A stretch of DNA of 64,000 nucleotides from NCBI RefSeq assembly GCF_900188335.1, contig NZ_FZOY01000002.1:558001-622000 (forward strand). The letters are read 5' to 3'. Source of the stretch: Tropicimonas sediminicola. GTDB lineage: Bacteria; Pseudomonadota; Alphaproteobacteria; Rhodobacterales; Rhodobacteraceae. A program made the translations under genes and the position numbers. The notes below the pieces were generated by a model, which saw only the letters and a program-made list of their open reading frames with translations, did no database searches and was not told the DNA's origin. Each line of letters opens with the position of its first letter. The stretch's first letter is position 1. Below, one piece after another: positions 28,725 to 36,893 of this stretch.

Positions 28725-30515
28725 TCATGCCCCGAGGGGCGGGATGTCGGCCAACTCCGGAGGCTGCGGGCGCGCGGCGCATTCGGAAAACACGCGCGCC
28801 GTGCAGACCTCGCATCTGGACAGGGGAACATGGCTCACCGCGGCGGCAATTGCGGCGCCCTTGCCATCGAAGATCCGGTCGCGCCCGAGCATGTCTACCA
28901 ACCCCAATTGCTCCAGGCGTTTCGCCAGCGGCGGATAATGGACGACGACGAAGACATCGCCGCCAACGGCCCTGCGCCTCTCGGCCTCCATTTCCAGCAA
29001 TTCCACGCCGGCGAGGTCCACGTCGCCCACGCCGTGGAGGATGAGAACGAGGTTGGTTTGCTCGGGACGCCGCCGCGCCAGCGCGCGCAACTTCCCGTTG
29101 AGCGAGTCCACCGACCCGAAGAAGAGCGGACCGTCCAGTCGGGCGATGGCAATTGCCGGGCATTCCTCGAGTTCGAACAACTCGGCATTGCGGATCTTGC
29201 GGTGCTCCGCCCCCGGATCCGGCGCGCCGATCGCGAGATCGGGGTTGGCGCTCTTGTTGAGGAACACGGCCAGCGACGCGAAGGTCCCGATGTAGATCGC
29301 GAACTCCAGGTTCATGAACAGGCCGGTCAGAAAGGTCAGCCCGGCGATGATCGTTTCGCGGCGGCTGGTCCGGATCAGGCGGTTGAACTCCGCGAAGTCC
29401 AGCAGTTTCCACGCAACGTAGAGGATCAGCCCGGCCACCGAGGCAATCGGCACGTGCTCGATCACCGGCCGAAACAGCACCACCAGAAGGACGAGGAAGA
29501 TGGCTGCGAAGACAGCCGCGAACGGGGTGCTCGCGCCGGCCTCGAGGTTCACGCTGGAACGCGTGAAGGAGCCGGATGCCGGGTAGCACTGGAACATGCC
29601 GCCGGCGATGTTGGAGAGCCCCTGTCCGAGGACCTCCCGGTTGGCGGAGAAATCGGTACGGGTCCGATGTGACAGGCTGCGACCGATCGCGATCGCCTCC
29701 AGCAGGCCGATCAGCGCGATGGCGAAGGCGCTCTCCAGAAGTTCCGCCATGTTGCCGACGCCGAAATCCGGCAGCCGGAAGTCAGGGTATGCCGCGGGAA
29801 GCTCCCCGACGAAGGCGAGCTTGCCGGCCATGTCGCCCATCAAGGCTGCGGCGATGGTGCCGATGGCGATCGCGATCAGGAAACCGGGCCAGCGGGGCAG
29901 GAACCTGCGGCAAAGCAGGACGGTCGCGAGGGTCAGACCGGCGCAGACCAGGGCTGCCGGGTCATAGGCCGGCAGGCGGCCTGCGACCGAGGCGAGGCGT
30001 TCGCCGATGCCCCCTGCCCCGCCGCCTTCCAGTCCGAGCGCCGGGCCGAGTTGGCTGACCGCGATCAGCAGCGCCGCTGCGGCCGTGAACCCCGTCATCA
30101 CCGAATGCGAAACGAACCCCGCCAGCCGCCCGACGCGGACCAGCGCGAAGGCCGTCTGCAACAGGCCGACAAGGAACGCGAGCAGGATCGCGGCCTCGAC
30201 GAATTCCGGCGACCCCGGCTCCATCCGGCCCACCAGCGCCGACAGGACCACGGCGGATATCGCGGTCGTCGGGCCGGAGACCATGACGAGCGACGACCCG
30301 CTGAGGGCCGCGACGACGGGTGTCACCATCGCCGTGTAGAGCCCGTATTCCGGGGGCAGGCCCGCGATGGCGGCAAAGGCGACCGCCTGCGGCAGGACCA
30401 CCGCGGCGCCGGTCAGGCCGGCGAAGGCATCCGTCCGCAGGCTGGATCGCGTGACCAGCGCCAGCCACTCGAATCCGGCAACACGGCCGGCGAGTTTGTT
30501 GATCCGGTCGGTCAC
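28725..30515 (-). CDS. SulP-family inorganic anion transporter with STAS domain
   Basis: The 596-residue protein has the SulP layout: a multi-helix transport domain starting with AFAGLTGAAVVLPQAVAFAAIAGLPPEYGLY, the ALIGLLEAIAIGRSLSHRT and SFTRSSVNLEAGASTP signatures, and a C-terminal STAS domain from about residue 440 (IAIARLDGPLFFG, LVLILHGVGDVDLAGVELLE). SulP proteins carry sulfate, bicarbonate or other anions. Translation appears to use a GTG at 30515, seven bases after the sulfatase stop, so it is probably coupled to that gene. Its context suggests handling of sulfate released in the cytoplasm; direction of transport is inference. Confidence 0.9.
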   Translation of the reverse strand: MTDRINKLAGRVAGFEWLALVTRSSLRTDAFAGLTGAAVVLPQAVAFAAIAGLPPEYGLYTAMVTPVVAALSGSSLVMVSGPTTAISAVVLSALVGRMEPGSPEFVEAAILLAFLVGLLQTAFALVRVGRLAGFVSHSVMTGFTAAAALLIAVSQLGPALGLEGGGAGGIGERLASVAGRLPAYDPAALVCAGLTLATVLLCRRFLPRWPGFLIAIAIGTIAAALMGDMAGKLAFVGELPAAYPDFRLPDFGVGNMAELLESAFAIALIGLLEAIAIGRSLSHRTRTDFSANREVLGQGLSNIAGGMFQCYPASGSFTRSSVNLEAGASTPFAAVFAAIFLVLLVVLFRPVIEHVPIASVAGLILYVAWKLLDFAEFNRLIRTSRRETIIAGLTFLTGLFMNLEFAIYIGTFASLAVFLNKSANPDLAIGAPDPGAEHRKIRNAELFELEECPAIAIARLDGPLFFGSVDSLNGKLRALARRRPEQTNLVLILHGVGDVDLAGVELLEMEAERRRAVGGDVFVVVHYPPLAKRLEQLGLVDMLGRDRIFDGKGAAIAAAVSHVPLSRCEVCTARVFSECAARPQPPELADIPPLGA

Positions 30516-30522
30516 GACGGAC

Positions 30523-32112
30523 TCATGGCGCCCATTTGCCGATCAGGATGCCCGAGCTGTCCTCGTCCCGCCGCAGCGCGCGCACGCCCTCGTCCGTCAT
30601 CGTGACGCGGTTCTTGCGGCTGGTGAGCCTGTCCAGCAGGCGGCTGTGCATCTCCTGACGGACCATTTCGTAATCGGGATTGCGGCCCAGATCCTCGAAC
30701 TCGTCCGGGTCGTGGCGCAGGTCGAAGAGCTGCGGCGGGAACCCCTTGAAATGGATGTATTTCCAGCGAGCCGTCCGAAGCATGTAGCCGCGCGCCTCGG
30801 ACACGTCGACATCGAGCGCCTCGCGGGCTGCGTAGAAGGCATAGTCGATCTCGGAGAACACCGCGTCGCGCCAGTCCTCCGGGGTGCCACCGTGCAGCAA
30901 CGGCTGCAGGGAGCGCCCTTCGAGACGGTGACTGGCACTCGGCGCGCCGGTCGCCTCGAGGAAGGTCGGCACAAGGTCGATCGCCTCGACCAGCGCATCG
31001 CAGACCGTGCCCCTCGTGGCATCGGCCTCGGGGCGCGGATCGTAGATGATCAGCGGAACCCGGACCGAGACCTCGTGGAACAGCTCCTTCTCGCCCATCC
31101 AGTGGTCGCCCAGGTAGTCGCCGTGATCGGAGGTGAACACGATCATGGTGTCCTTGTCCTTGCCGGTCTCTTCCAGCCAGGAAAACAGCCGCCCGAGGTG
31201 GTCGTCGATCTGCTTGATCAGCCCCATGTAGGCGGGAAGCACGGTTTCCCGCACCCCCTGCATGGAGAAGGTCTCGCTGACTTCCATGCCCATGAACGCG
31301 CCGTAGACCGGGTTCGGGTTCTCGCGCTCCGCCTCGCTGCGGACTGCCGGCAGCCAGGTCTCCGGGCCGAACATGTCGTGGTAGGGCGCCGGCGCCATGT
31401 AGGGCCAGTGCGGCTTGATGTAGCTCAGATGGCAGAGCCAGGGCCGGTCGCCCGTCTCCTCGATGAACTCCCGCGCCCGCATCGTCATGTAGGCGGTTTC
31501 CGAGTGCTCTTCCTGCACCCGCGCCGGCAGGTTCGAATTCTTCAGGTGCCAGCCGGACAGAAGCGCGCCATCGGGTCCTTCGGCCGCGTTGGCATAGTCG
31601 TTCCACGGGTTCTCGCCCTCGTAGCCCTGCCGCCGCAGCCAGTCGTTGTAATGCAGCGTGCCGCCCTTGTTTCGCAGCATCGGCGTCGGGTGCAGGCCGT
31701 CGTCACGCTCGTAGGGATCGAAGCCCGGCTGGCTGACGCGGATGCCTATCTCGGTGGAGCCGTTCAGGCCCAGCCGCGCCATGCCCTCCCGGTCCGGCAC
31801 CATGTGGGTCTTGCCGACCACGGCGGTTCTTACGCCGAGCGGCCGCAGGTAATCCCCAAGCGTCAGCTCGCCAATCGGCAGCGGCACCCGGTTCCAGGTT
31901 GCGCCGTGGCTGAACACGGTACGCCCCGTGTAGCAGGAGGCCCGCGACGGACCGCAGACCGGCGACTGCACATAGGCACGGTCGAACCGCACGCCCCGCT
32001 CCGCCAGCCTGTCGATGTTGGGCGTGTGCAGGTGCGGGTGCCCGTAGCAGCTCAGGTAGTCCCACCGGAGCTGGTCGGCCATGATGAAGAGGATGTTCTT
32101 GATCTTCGTCAC
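30523..32112 (-). CDS. sulfatase-like hydrolase (formylglycine type)
   Basis: The 529-residue enzyme belongs to the sulfatase branch of the alkaline phosphatase superfamily. The maturation motif C53-G-P-S-R57 is intact, so C53 should be turned into formylglycine. Metal-site segments are MADQLRWDYL near the N-terminus and FTSDHGDYLGDHWMGEKE. No signal peptide is visible, so it works in the cytoplasm on an imported substrate. The overall layout also resembles phosphonate monoester hydrolases, which use the same motif; sulfate or phosphonate/phosphate ester cannot be separated by eye. It starts with a GTG, five bases after a TRAP permease gene, and is followed at seven bases by a SulP transporter. 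Confidence 0.88.
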   Translation of the reverse strand: MTKIKNILFIMADQLRWDYLSCYGHPHLHTPNIDRLAERGVRFDRAYVQSPVCGPSRASCYTGRTVFSHGATWNRVPLPIGELTLGDYLRPLGVRTAVVGKTHMVPDREGMARLGLNGSTEIGIRVSQPGFDPYERDDGLHPTPMLRNKGGTLHYNDWLRRQGYEGENPWNDYANAAEGPDGALLSGWHLKNSNLPARVQEEHSETAYMTMRAREFIEETGDRPWLCHLSYIKPHWPYMAPAPYHDMFGPETWLPAVRSEAERENPNPVYGAFMGMEVSETFSMQGVRETVLPAYMGLIKQIDDHLGRLFSWLEETGKDKDTMIVFTSDHGDYLGDHWMGEKELFHEVSVRVPLIIYDPRPEADATRGTVCDALVEAIDLVPTFLEATGAPSASHRLEGRSLQPLLHGGTPEDWRDAVFSEIDYAFYAAREALDVDVSEARGYMLRTARWKYIHFKGFPPQLFDLRHDPDEFEDLGRNPDYEMVRQEMHSRLLDRLTSRKNRVTMTDEGVRALRRDEDSSGILIGKWAP

Positions 32113-32117
32113 CGGGA

Positions 32118-33413
32118 TTACCTAATCAGGTTGGGCAGGAAGGTCGCGATACCGGGGATGGCCAGCACCAGGATGAGGCCGGTCGTCAGGGCGATGATGT
32201 AGGGCGTCACGCCGCGAAAGATCTTGCCAAGCGGCACGTCCGGCAGGACGGACTTCACCACGAAGACGTTCATGCCTATGGGGGGCGTGATCAGGCCGAT
32301 CTCGCTGACCAGCACCACGAGGATCCCGAACCAGATCATGTCGACCCCGTTCATCATCAGCGCGGGCAGGAACACTGGCACCAGCAGGACGAGGATACCG
32401 ATCGCCTCGAACACCATCCCCATCAGGATCGCGATGACGCAGACGAAGATCACCAGCCCGGTCGGAGAGAGCTCCCACGCCTCCACGTAGTCCAGCAGGT
32501 CGTAGAGCATCCCCGAGAGGTTGATGAACTGCGAAAAGACGATGGCCCCGAGCAGGACGATGAAGATCGTTGCGGTGGTCGTCGTCGCATCCACCAGGCA
32601 TTCGCGCCACTCCGAGAAGCTGCGCATGTGCCCGCGCAGGACGGCAATCACGGCGGCCCCGAAGGAGCCGATCCCGGCGGCCTCGGTCGCGGTGAAGGCG
32701 CCGGTGTAGATACCGCCCAGCACGACAAGGAACAGGATCAGGACCGGCATCGTGCCACGGATCGCCGCCTTGCGGCGCTCAGGGTCGAGCGGCGGCGACG
32801 GCGGTGCGGCGGACGGGTCGCGGCGGACCACGATGCCGACGCAGATCAGGAACAGAACCACCAGCATCAGCCCCGGCAGGATGCCGGCGATGAACAGCAG
32901 CCCGATGTCCTGCTCGGCGATCAGCCCGTAGATGACCAGCGGTACCGAGGGCGGGATCATGATCCCGAGCGTGCCGCCCGCCGCGATGGTTCCGGAAGCC
33001 AGGCGGCGCGAGTAGTTGTAGGCGCGCATCGGCGGCATGGCGACCTTTGCCATCGTGGCGGCGGTGGCGAGCGTCGATCCGCAGACTGCCGAGAATCCGC
33101 CCGCTGCGAGCACCGTGGCCAGGGCCAGGCCGCCGCGGAAACGGCCGAGCGCAGCATAGGCCGCATCGTAGAGATCCTTGCTGATGCGCGCGTGCACGAT
33201 CAGCACCCCCATCAGGATGAAGAGCGGGATCACGCTGAGGTTGTAGTTCATGGAATCATGCAGGACCTGCTGCCCCACCATGGCGAACGACGCGTCCCAG
33301 CCGCGCTCCATGGCGAAGCCGACGAAGCCCACGATCAGGGTGGCAAACCCGACGCGGAAGCCGGCGAAGCACAGCAGCAGGAGGGCGGCAAATCCGATCA
33401 GCGCGGTCGCCAT
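32118..33413 (-). CDS. dctM: TRAP transporter large permease (DctM)
   Basis: The 431-residue integral membrane subunit shows the DctM pattern: a start with IGFAALLLLCFAGFRVGFA, ESM-like SVIPLFILMGVLIVHARIS, SGSS-like VCGSTLATAATMAKVAMPPM, IMIPPSVPLVIYGLIAEQDIG, FTATEAAGIGSFGAAV and EIGLITPPIGMNVFVVKSV. It carries out sodium-driven uptake of an organic anion delivered by the DctP protein. The ATG at 33413 overlaps the dctQ stop by one base (TGATG). The next gene, a sulfatase, follows after five bases, tying import to ester hydrolysis. Confidence 0.94.
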   Translation of the reverse strand: MATALIGFAALLLLCFAGFRVGFATLIVGFVGFAMERGWDASFAMVGQQVLHDSMNYNLSVIPLFILMGVLIVHARISKDLYDAAYAALGRFRGGLALATVLAAGGFSAVCGSTLATAATMAKVAMPPMRAYNYSRRLASGTIAAGGTLGIMIPPSVPLVIYGLIAEQDIGLLFIAGILPGLMLVVLFLICVGIVVRRDPSAAPPSPPLDPERRKAAIRGTMPVLILFLVVLGGIYTGAFTATEAAGIGSFGAAVIAVLRGHMRSFSEWRECLVDATTTTATIFIVLLGAIVFSQFINLSGMLYDLLDYVEAWELSPTGLVIFVCVIAILMGMVFEAIGILVLLVPVFLPALMMNGVDMIWFGILVVLVSEIGLITPPIGMNVFVVKSVLPDVPLGKIFRGVTPYIIALTTGLILVLAIPGIATFLPNLIR

Positions 33414-33910
33414 CACACGTCCTCCAGGTGATGCCCGGCAGCGCCGCCGCGCCCGACCACGAGGCCGAGGACCTGGCTGACGACGCTGAGCGCCGCCAGC
33501 CCCGCAACGGTGCCTGTGATCCAGGCGAGCGGCCATTCCAGAACGATGGTGGTCGTGCCCGCATGGGCGGCCTCGATGGCCTGCTGGAACAGCACGAAGA
33601 CGATCAGGCACATCGCGGCAATCGAGAAGCCCTGGACGACGACGTCATAGGCCCTCGGCGCAAGAGACCGCACGCGATGATCGACGAGTTCGACCACGAT
33701 GTGCTTGTCCCTTGCGTTGGCAATGCCAAGACCGAGGAAGATCGTCAGCGCCAGCATGGTCGAGATCATCTCGGAGGCCCCGAAGACCGGTGCCCCCAGC
33801 AGGTAGCGCCCCACCACGTCAACGAAGGTCAGGAGCATCATCGCCAGCAGCACGACGCTGCAGAGCACTTCCAGCATCCGGACAATCGCGTTCAGCGTTC
33901 TTGCCGCCAT
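33413..33910 (-). CDS. dctQ: TRAP transporter small permease (DctQ)
   Basis: The 165-residue protein has four membrane helices and the DctQ hallmarks: an N-terminal helix with LLTFVDVVGRYLLGAPVFGASE, then FLGLGIANARDKHIVVELV, and a last helix (LAWITGTVAGLAALSVVSQVLGLVV). It forms the membrane complex with DctM. The ATG at 33910 follows GGGAGG. Its stop overlaps the dctM start. Confidence 0.92.
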   Translation of the reverse strand: MAARTLNAIVRMLEVLCSVVLLAMMLLTFVDVVGRYLLGAPVFGASEMISTMLALTIFLGLGIANARDKHIVVELVDHRVRSLAPRAYDVVVQGFSIAAMCLIVFVLFQQAIEAAHAGTTTIVLEWPLAWITGTVAGLAALSVVSQVLGLVVGRGGAAGHHLEDV

Positions 33911-33937
33911 GATCCCTCCTCCCTTCGCTTCGGTTGA

Positions 33938-34945
33938 TCACTGGGCAAGTTGCGACGTGTAGAAGTCGAGAACCCCCTGCCCGTCCATCCCGGCATCGGC
34001 GGCGGCCTTGAGCCAGCCCTCGGTCACGAAGGCGGCGGCCTCGGTCAGCGCGGCCTCGAAGGCCGGGTCGGCCTCGACAACCTCGATGCCGGCCTCGGGA
34101 TAGGCGGCCACGGCCGCCGCGGCGGCCTTGTCCCAGCGGGCGCCGAACGCGGCCGCCAGAGCCTCCCCCGACACGCTCATGATGGCTTCCTGATCTTCCG
34201 GCGAGAGCTCCGCCCACTTGTCGGAATTCGCGAAGACGGAGAACGAGGTCGAATAGATCGGGGTCGAGAAGGCGGTCGTCGATTTCGTGTAGGGCATGAG
34301 CTGGAACGCCTGCACCGCCTGCGGGTCGAGGCCGAGGTGCCCGTCGACGACACCACGGGAGATGATCTCGTTGGAGCTGACCGCCGGGCTGGACACCACG
34401 CCGCTTCCGAGCTTCTTGGCGATTTCGGCGAGCGGCCCGGGCAATACCCACATCTTGCGGCCGGCGAGGTCCTCGATCGAATTCATCGGCGTGTCCGTCT
34501 GGCTGTAGAGCTCGGCCGGAGAGATCACGAATTGCGACAGCAACTGCACCGTGTCGATCTCGTCGGCAAAGAACTCCCGGTTCGTCCTCCACAGCGCCCG
34601 CGACATGGCCTCGGCGCTGTTGGACCCCACGAAGGGCTGCATGGCCACCAGCGGCCCGGTGACGCTCTCGCCGAAGAAGCCGTTGAACATCACGGAGACG
34701 TCGGCGATGCCCTTTTGCACCGCGGCGACCTGATCCGGCGGCGGCGCCACGGATTTCGGCGGGATGATCCCGGTGACCCTGCCCTCCGTCACGCGCTCGA
34801 CCTCGTCGATCCATGCCGGCAGGACCTCGCTGCAGGCGAAATGGCTGGACGGCCAGAAGCAGTTGACCAGCAGGCGGGTTTTCGCGTCCGCCGCCGTCGT
34901 TCCAAGTGTCAGGGCGAGTGTCGCCACGATCAGCGTCTTGTTCAT
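33938..34945 (-). CDS. dctP: TRAP transporter substrate-binding protein (DctP)
   Basis: The 335-residue periplasmic protein has a signal peptide (TLIVATLALTLGTTAADA) and the DctP-type sequence: VAAVQKGIADVSVMFNGFFGES, MNSIEDLAGRKMWVLPG, GVVDGHLGLDPQAVQAFQL and LSPEDQEAIMSVSGEALA. It would capture the substrate for DctQM. The usual conserved Arg that binds a carboxylate is not obvious to me by eye, so the ligand class is uncertain; the operon (sulfatase, SulP, GST) hints at a sulfated or phosphonylated organic acid. The ATG has GGGAGGAC as ribosome site. Confidence 0.92.
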   Translation of the reverse strand: MNKTLIVATLALTLGTTAADAKTRLLVNCFWPSSHFACSEVLPAWIDEVERVTEGRVTGIIPPKSVAPPPDQVAAVQKGIADVSVMFNGFFGESVTGPLVAMQPFVGSNSAEAMSRALWRTNREFFADEIDTVQLLSQFVISPAELYSQTDTPMNSIEDLAGRKMWVLPGPLAEIAKKLGSGVVSSPAVSSNEIISRGVVDGHLGLDPQAVQAFQLMPYTKSTTAFSTPIYSTSFSVFANSDKWAELSPEDQEAIMSVSGEALAAAFGARWDKAAAAAVAAYPEAGIEVVEADPAFEAALTEAAAFVTEGWLKAAADAGMDGQGVLDFYTSQLAQ

Positions 34946-35019
34946 GGTAGTCCTCCCTTGGGATCGCGCGCGCAGGGTGGCCGATCCGGTTTGATCCGCA
35001 ATTTCTCGCGGTCGTTCTG

Positions 35020-35832
35020 TCAGCTCTGAAGCCCGCCGTAAGTGCGGATGTCGGTGCCTTCCGCCCGCCGCGTCCGGGTGTACTCGGCAAAGACGCCGGC
35101 CACCTCCTCGTTCTGCCAGGCAAGCAGCGCCGCGCCGTAGCTCGGGCGCCGGGACACCCGGTCGAACCAGTCCTGAAGCCGCGGCGTCTGCTCGAAGGGC
35201 CAGCCCATCAGGGCGAAGCGATGCACGTTCGGCATCCAGGCCACATCGCTCAGCGAGAACGTCTCGCCCGACAGGAAGGGCCTCCCGTCCGCGAGCAACG
35301 CGTCCAGATGCCGGAAGCCCTCCGCCGTCCGGCGCACCGCGGCGTCGATCCTCTCGCGGCCGAAGCCCTGTGCGAAATCGCGGCGGAACTGCTTGAGCCA
35401 GTCGTTCCGGTGCCCGTCCTCGAAGGCCGCGACCTGCTCCGTCGAAGGCGGCGGCCCCGCCCGGAACAGGAATTCGAATGTCAGGAGCTTGAGATCCGCC
35501 TGGGCCGCGTTCGCACGTTCCAGCAGGTCGGCCTCGGCGTTCTCCAGCAGCTCGGACCCTTGGCCCGCGACATGCTGGATGATGTCGATCGACTCGATCA
35601 TCAGCCGCCCGTCATCGACCAGCGCGGGCACAAGGCCCTTCGGGTGGATCGCCTGGTAGGCTTCCGTCGCGTGCTCATCCTTCTCGAGATCGATCGGATG
35701 GCTTTCCCACGCCCGACCCGTCTCCTCGATCACGATACGGACGCGCTGCGAACAACTCGACATCGGCGCGTGCCACAGGTGCAGGCCCTTTAGAGCCTTC
35801 AGACTCCGGTCCTTGGGTTCGATCTCGGGCAT
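35020..35832 (-). CDS. glutathione S-transferase family protein
   Basis: The 270-residue protein has the two GST parts: a thioredoxin-like N-terminal domain (LHLWHAPMSSCSQRVRIVIEE, IHPKGLVPALVDDGRLMIES with the usual cis-Pro and ES glutathione contacts) and an all-helical C-terminal domain (FLSGETFSLSDVAWMPNVHR). The start of helix one has Ser and Cys (SSCSQRVR), so catalysis could use either. Length is somewhat above standard GSTs, like that of beta-etherase-type enzymes that cleave lignin ethers, but I cannot assign that function. It is the first gene of the leftward TRAP-sulfatase unit, next to the divergent LysR gene. Confidence 0.88.
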   Translation of the reverse strand: MPEIEPKDRSLKALKGLHLWHAPMSSCSQRVRIVIEETGRAWESHPIDLEKDEHATEAYQAIHPKGLVPALVDDGRLMIESIDIIQHVAGQGSELLENAEADLLERANAAQADLKLLTFEFLFRAGPPPSTEQVAAFEDGHRNDWLKQFRRDFAQGFGRERIDAAVRRTAEGFRHLDALLADGRPFLSGETFSLSDVAWMPNVHRFALMGWPFEQTPRLQDWFDRVSRRPSYGAALLAWQNEEVAGVFAEYTRTRRAEGTDIRTYGGLQS

Positions 35833-35900
35833 CGCAAGTCTCCTCCCTTGCGTTGGAAACGACAGCGCCGTTCCCCATGGCTTGACTGAGTATTGGCTGC

Positions 35901-35938
35901 GCTATCATATCAGTCCAATGACATCTCGGTATGATAGC
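35901..35938. promoter_or_regulatory. inverted repeat between the GST and LysR genes (operator candidate)
   Basis: GCTATCATA (35901-35909) and TATGATAGC (35930-35938) form a perfect nine-base inverted repeat 20 bases apart in the divergent gap. This is a typical place for a LysR-type regulator to bind. The right half covers the ATG at 35931, which supports the ATG at 35952 as the real LysR start, or autoregulation by blocking. Confidence 0.55.
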
Positions 35939-35951
35939 ATTCGGTTTTGAT

Positions 35952-36866
35952 ATGCAGATTGACCCCCGGCACCTCGAACAACTCGCCGTCATCGTCGAGG
36001 CAGGAACCCTCCAGCTTGCCGCCGAGCGGATCGGCACCTCGCAGCCGGCCCTGAGCCGCATGATCGGCACGCTCGAGGCGCGGATCGGCATGCCGCTTTT
36101 CGAACGCAGCACCCGGCCACTGACCCCGACCGCGCTCGGGCTGGAGCTGTCGCACCAGGGCCGCGCGATCCGGACCGCGCGGCTCCGGGCGATCGAGACG
36201 GTCGACTTCGGCTCCCGCGGCTTCTTCGGCGTTCTGAAGCTGGGCGCGCCGCCGTTCCTGTGCCGAAGCCTGATGTCCGATGCGGTCGCGAGCTTCCTCG
36301 CGGCCCGGCCAAACATCCGGATCGACCTGACGCCCGACTACCGTTCCGGGCTGATGGAGCGGATCTACCGGAACCAGCTCGACATCGTGGTCGGGCCGTC
36401 GAAATTCGTCGACAAGGGAAACACCGAACTCGTACTCGAGCCGCTGTTCAGCGACCGGATCGTCATCGTCGGCCGGGCCGGACATCCGGTCATGCAGGTC
36501 GATGCCCCGTCCGCCGGCGACCTCGACGGCATCACCTGGGTGGGCCATTCCGAGCGGAGCATCCTGCTCGCCGACATGGAAGACGCACTGCGGATGCTGG
36601 GCGTCAGATCGCCGCGCGTCGCCTTCCAGAGCGAGTCCGCCCAGGCCGTTCTCGAACTGTTGAAACAGTCGGATTTCCTGACCGTGCTGCCGAACTACGC
36701 GATCAAGGCCGATGGGGGCGACGGACTTGCCATCGCCCCCATCGAACTTCCGACACAGCCACATGTGATCAGCGCCATTACCCTTGCGGAACGCGCGGAA
36801 TCCAAGCTGACGTCCGATTTCAAGGCGCACCTTCGGGCGCAGGCGACCGCACGCTACGGCGCCTGA
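35952..36866 (+). CDS. LysR-family transcriptional regulator
   Basis: The protein (304 residues from the ATG at 35952; 311 if the ATG at 35931 is used) has the LysR layout. The N-terminal winged helix contains QLAAERIGTSQPALSRMIGTLEARIG and PLFERSTRPLTPTALG, and an effector domain follows (GVLKLGAPPFLCRSLMSD, DIVVGPSKF, LLKQSDFLTVLPNYAI). It is divergent from the GST-TRAP-sulfatase-SulP unit, with a nine-base inverted repeat between them, so it probably controls that unit. Neither start has a good ribosome site. The inducer is unknown but is probably the transported compound or a product of it. Confidence 0.88.
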   Translation: MQIDPRHLEQLAVIVEAGTLQLAAERIGTSQPALSRMIGTLEARIGMPLFERSTRPLTPTALGLELSHQGRAIRTARLRAIETVDFGSRGFFGVLKLGAPPFLCRSLMSDAVASFLAARPNIRIDLTPDYRSGLMERIYRNQLDIVVGPSKFVDKGNTELVLEPLFSDRIVIVGRAGHPVMQVDAPSAGDLDGITWVGHSERSILLADMEDALRMLGVRSPRVAFQSESAQAVLELLKQSDFLTVLPNYAIKADGGDGLAIAPIELPTQPHVISAITLAERAESKLTSDFKAHLRAQATARYGA

Positions 36867-36893
36867 CCGGATCACCACGTGCGGCCGTCGGGC

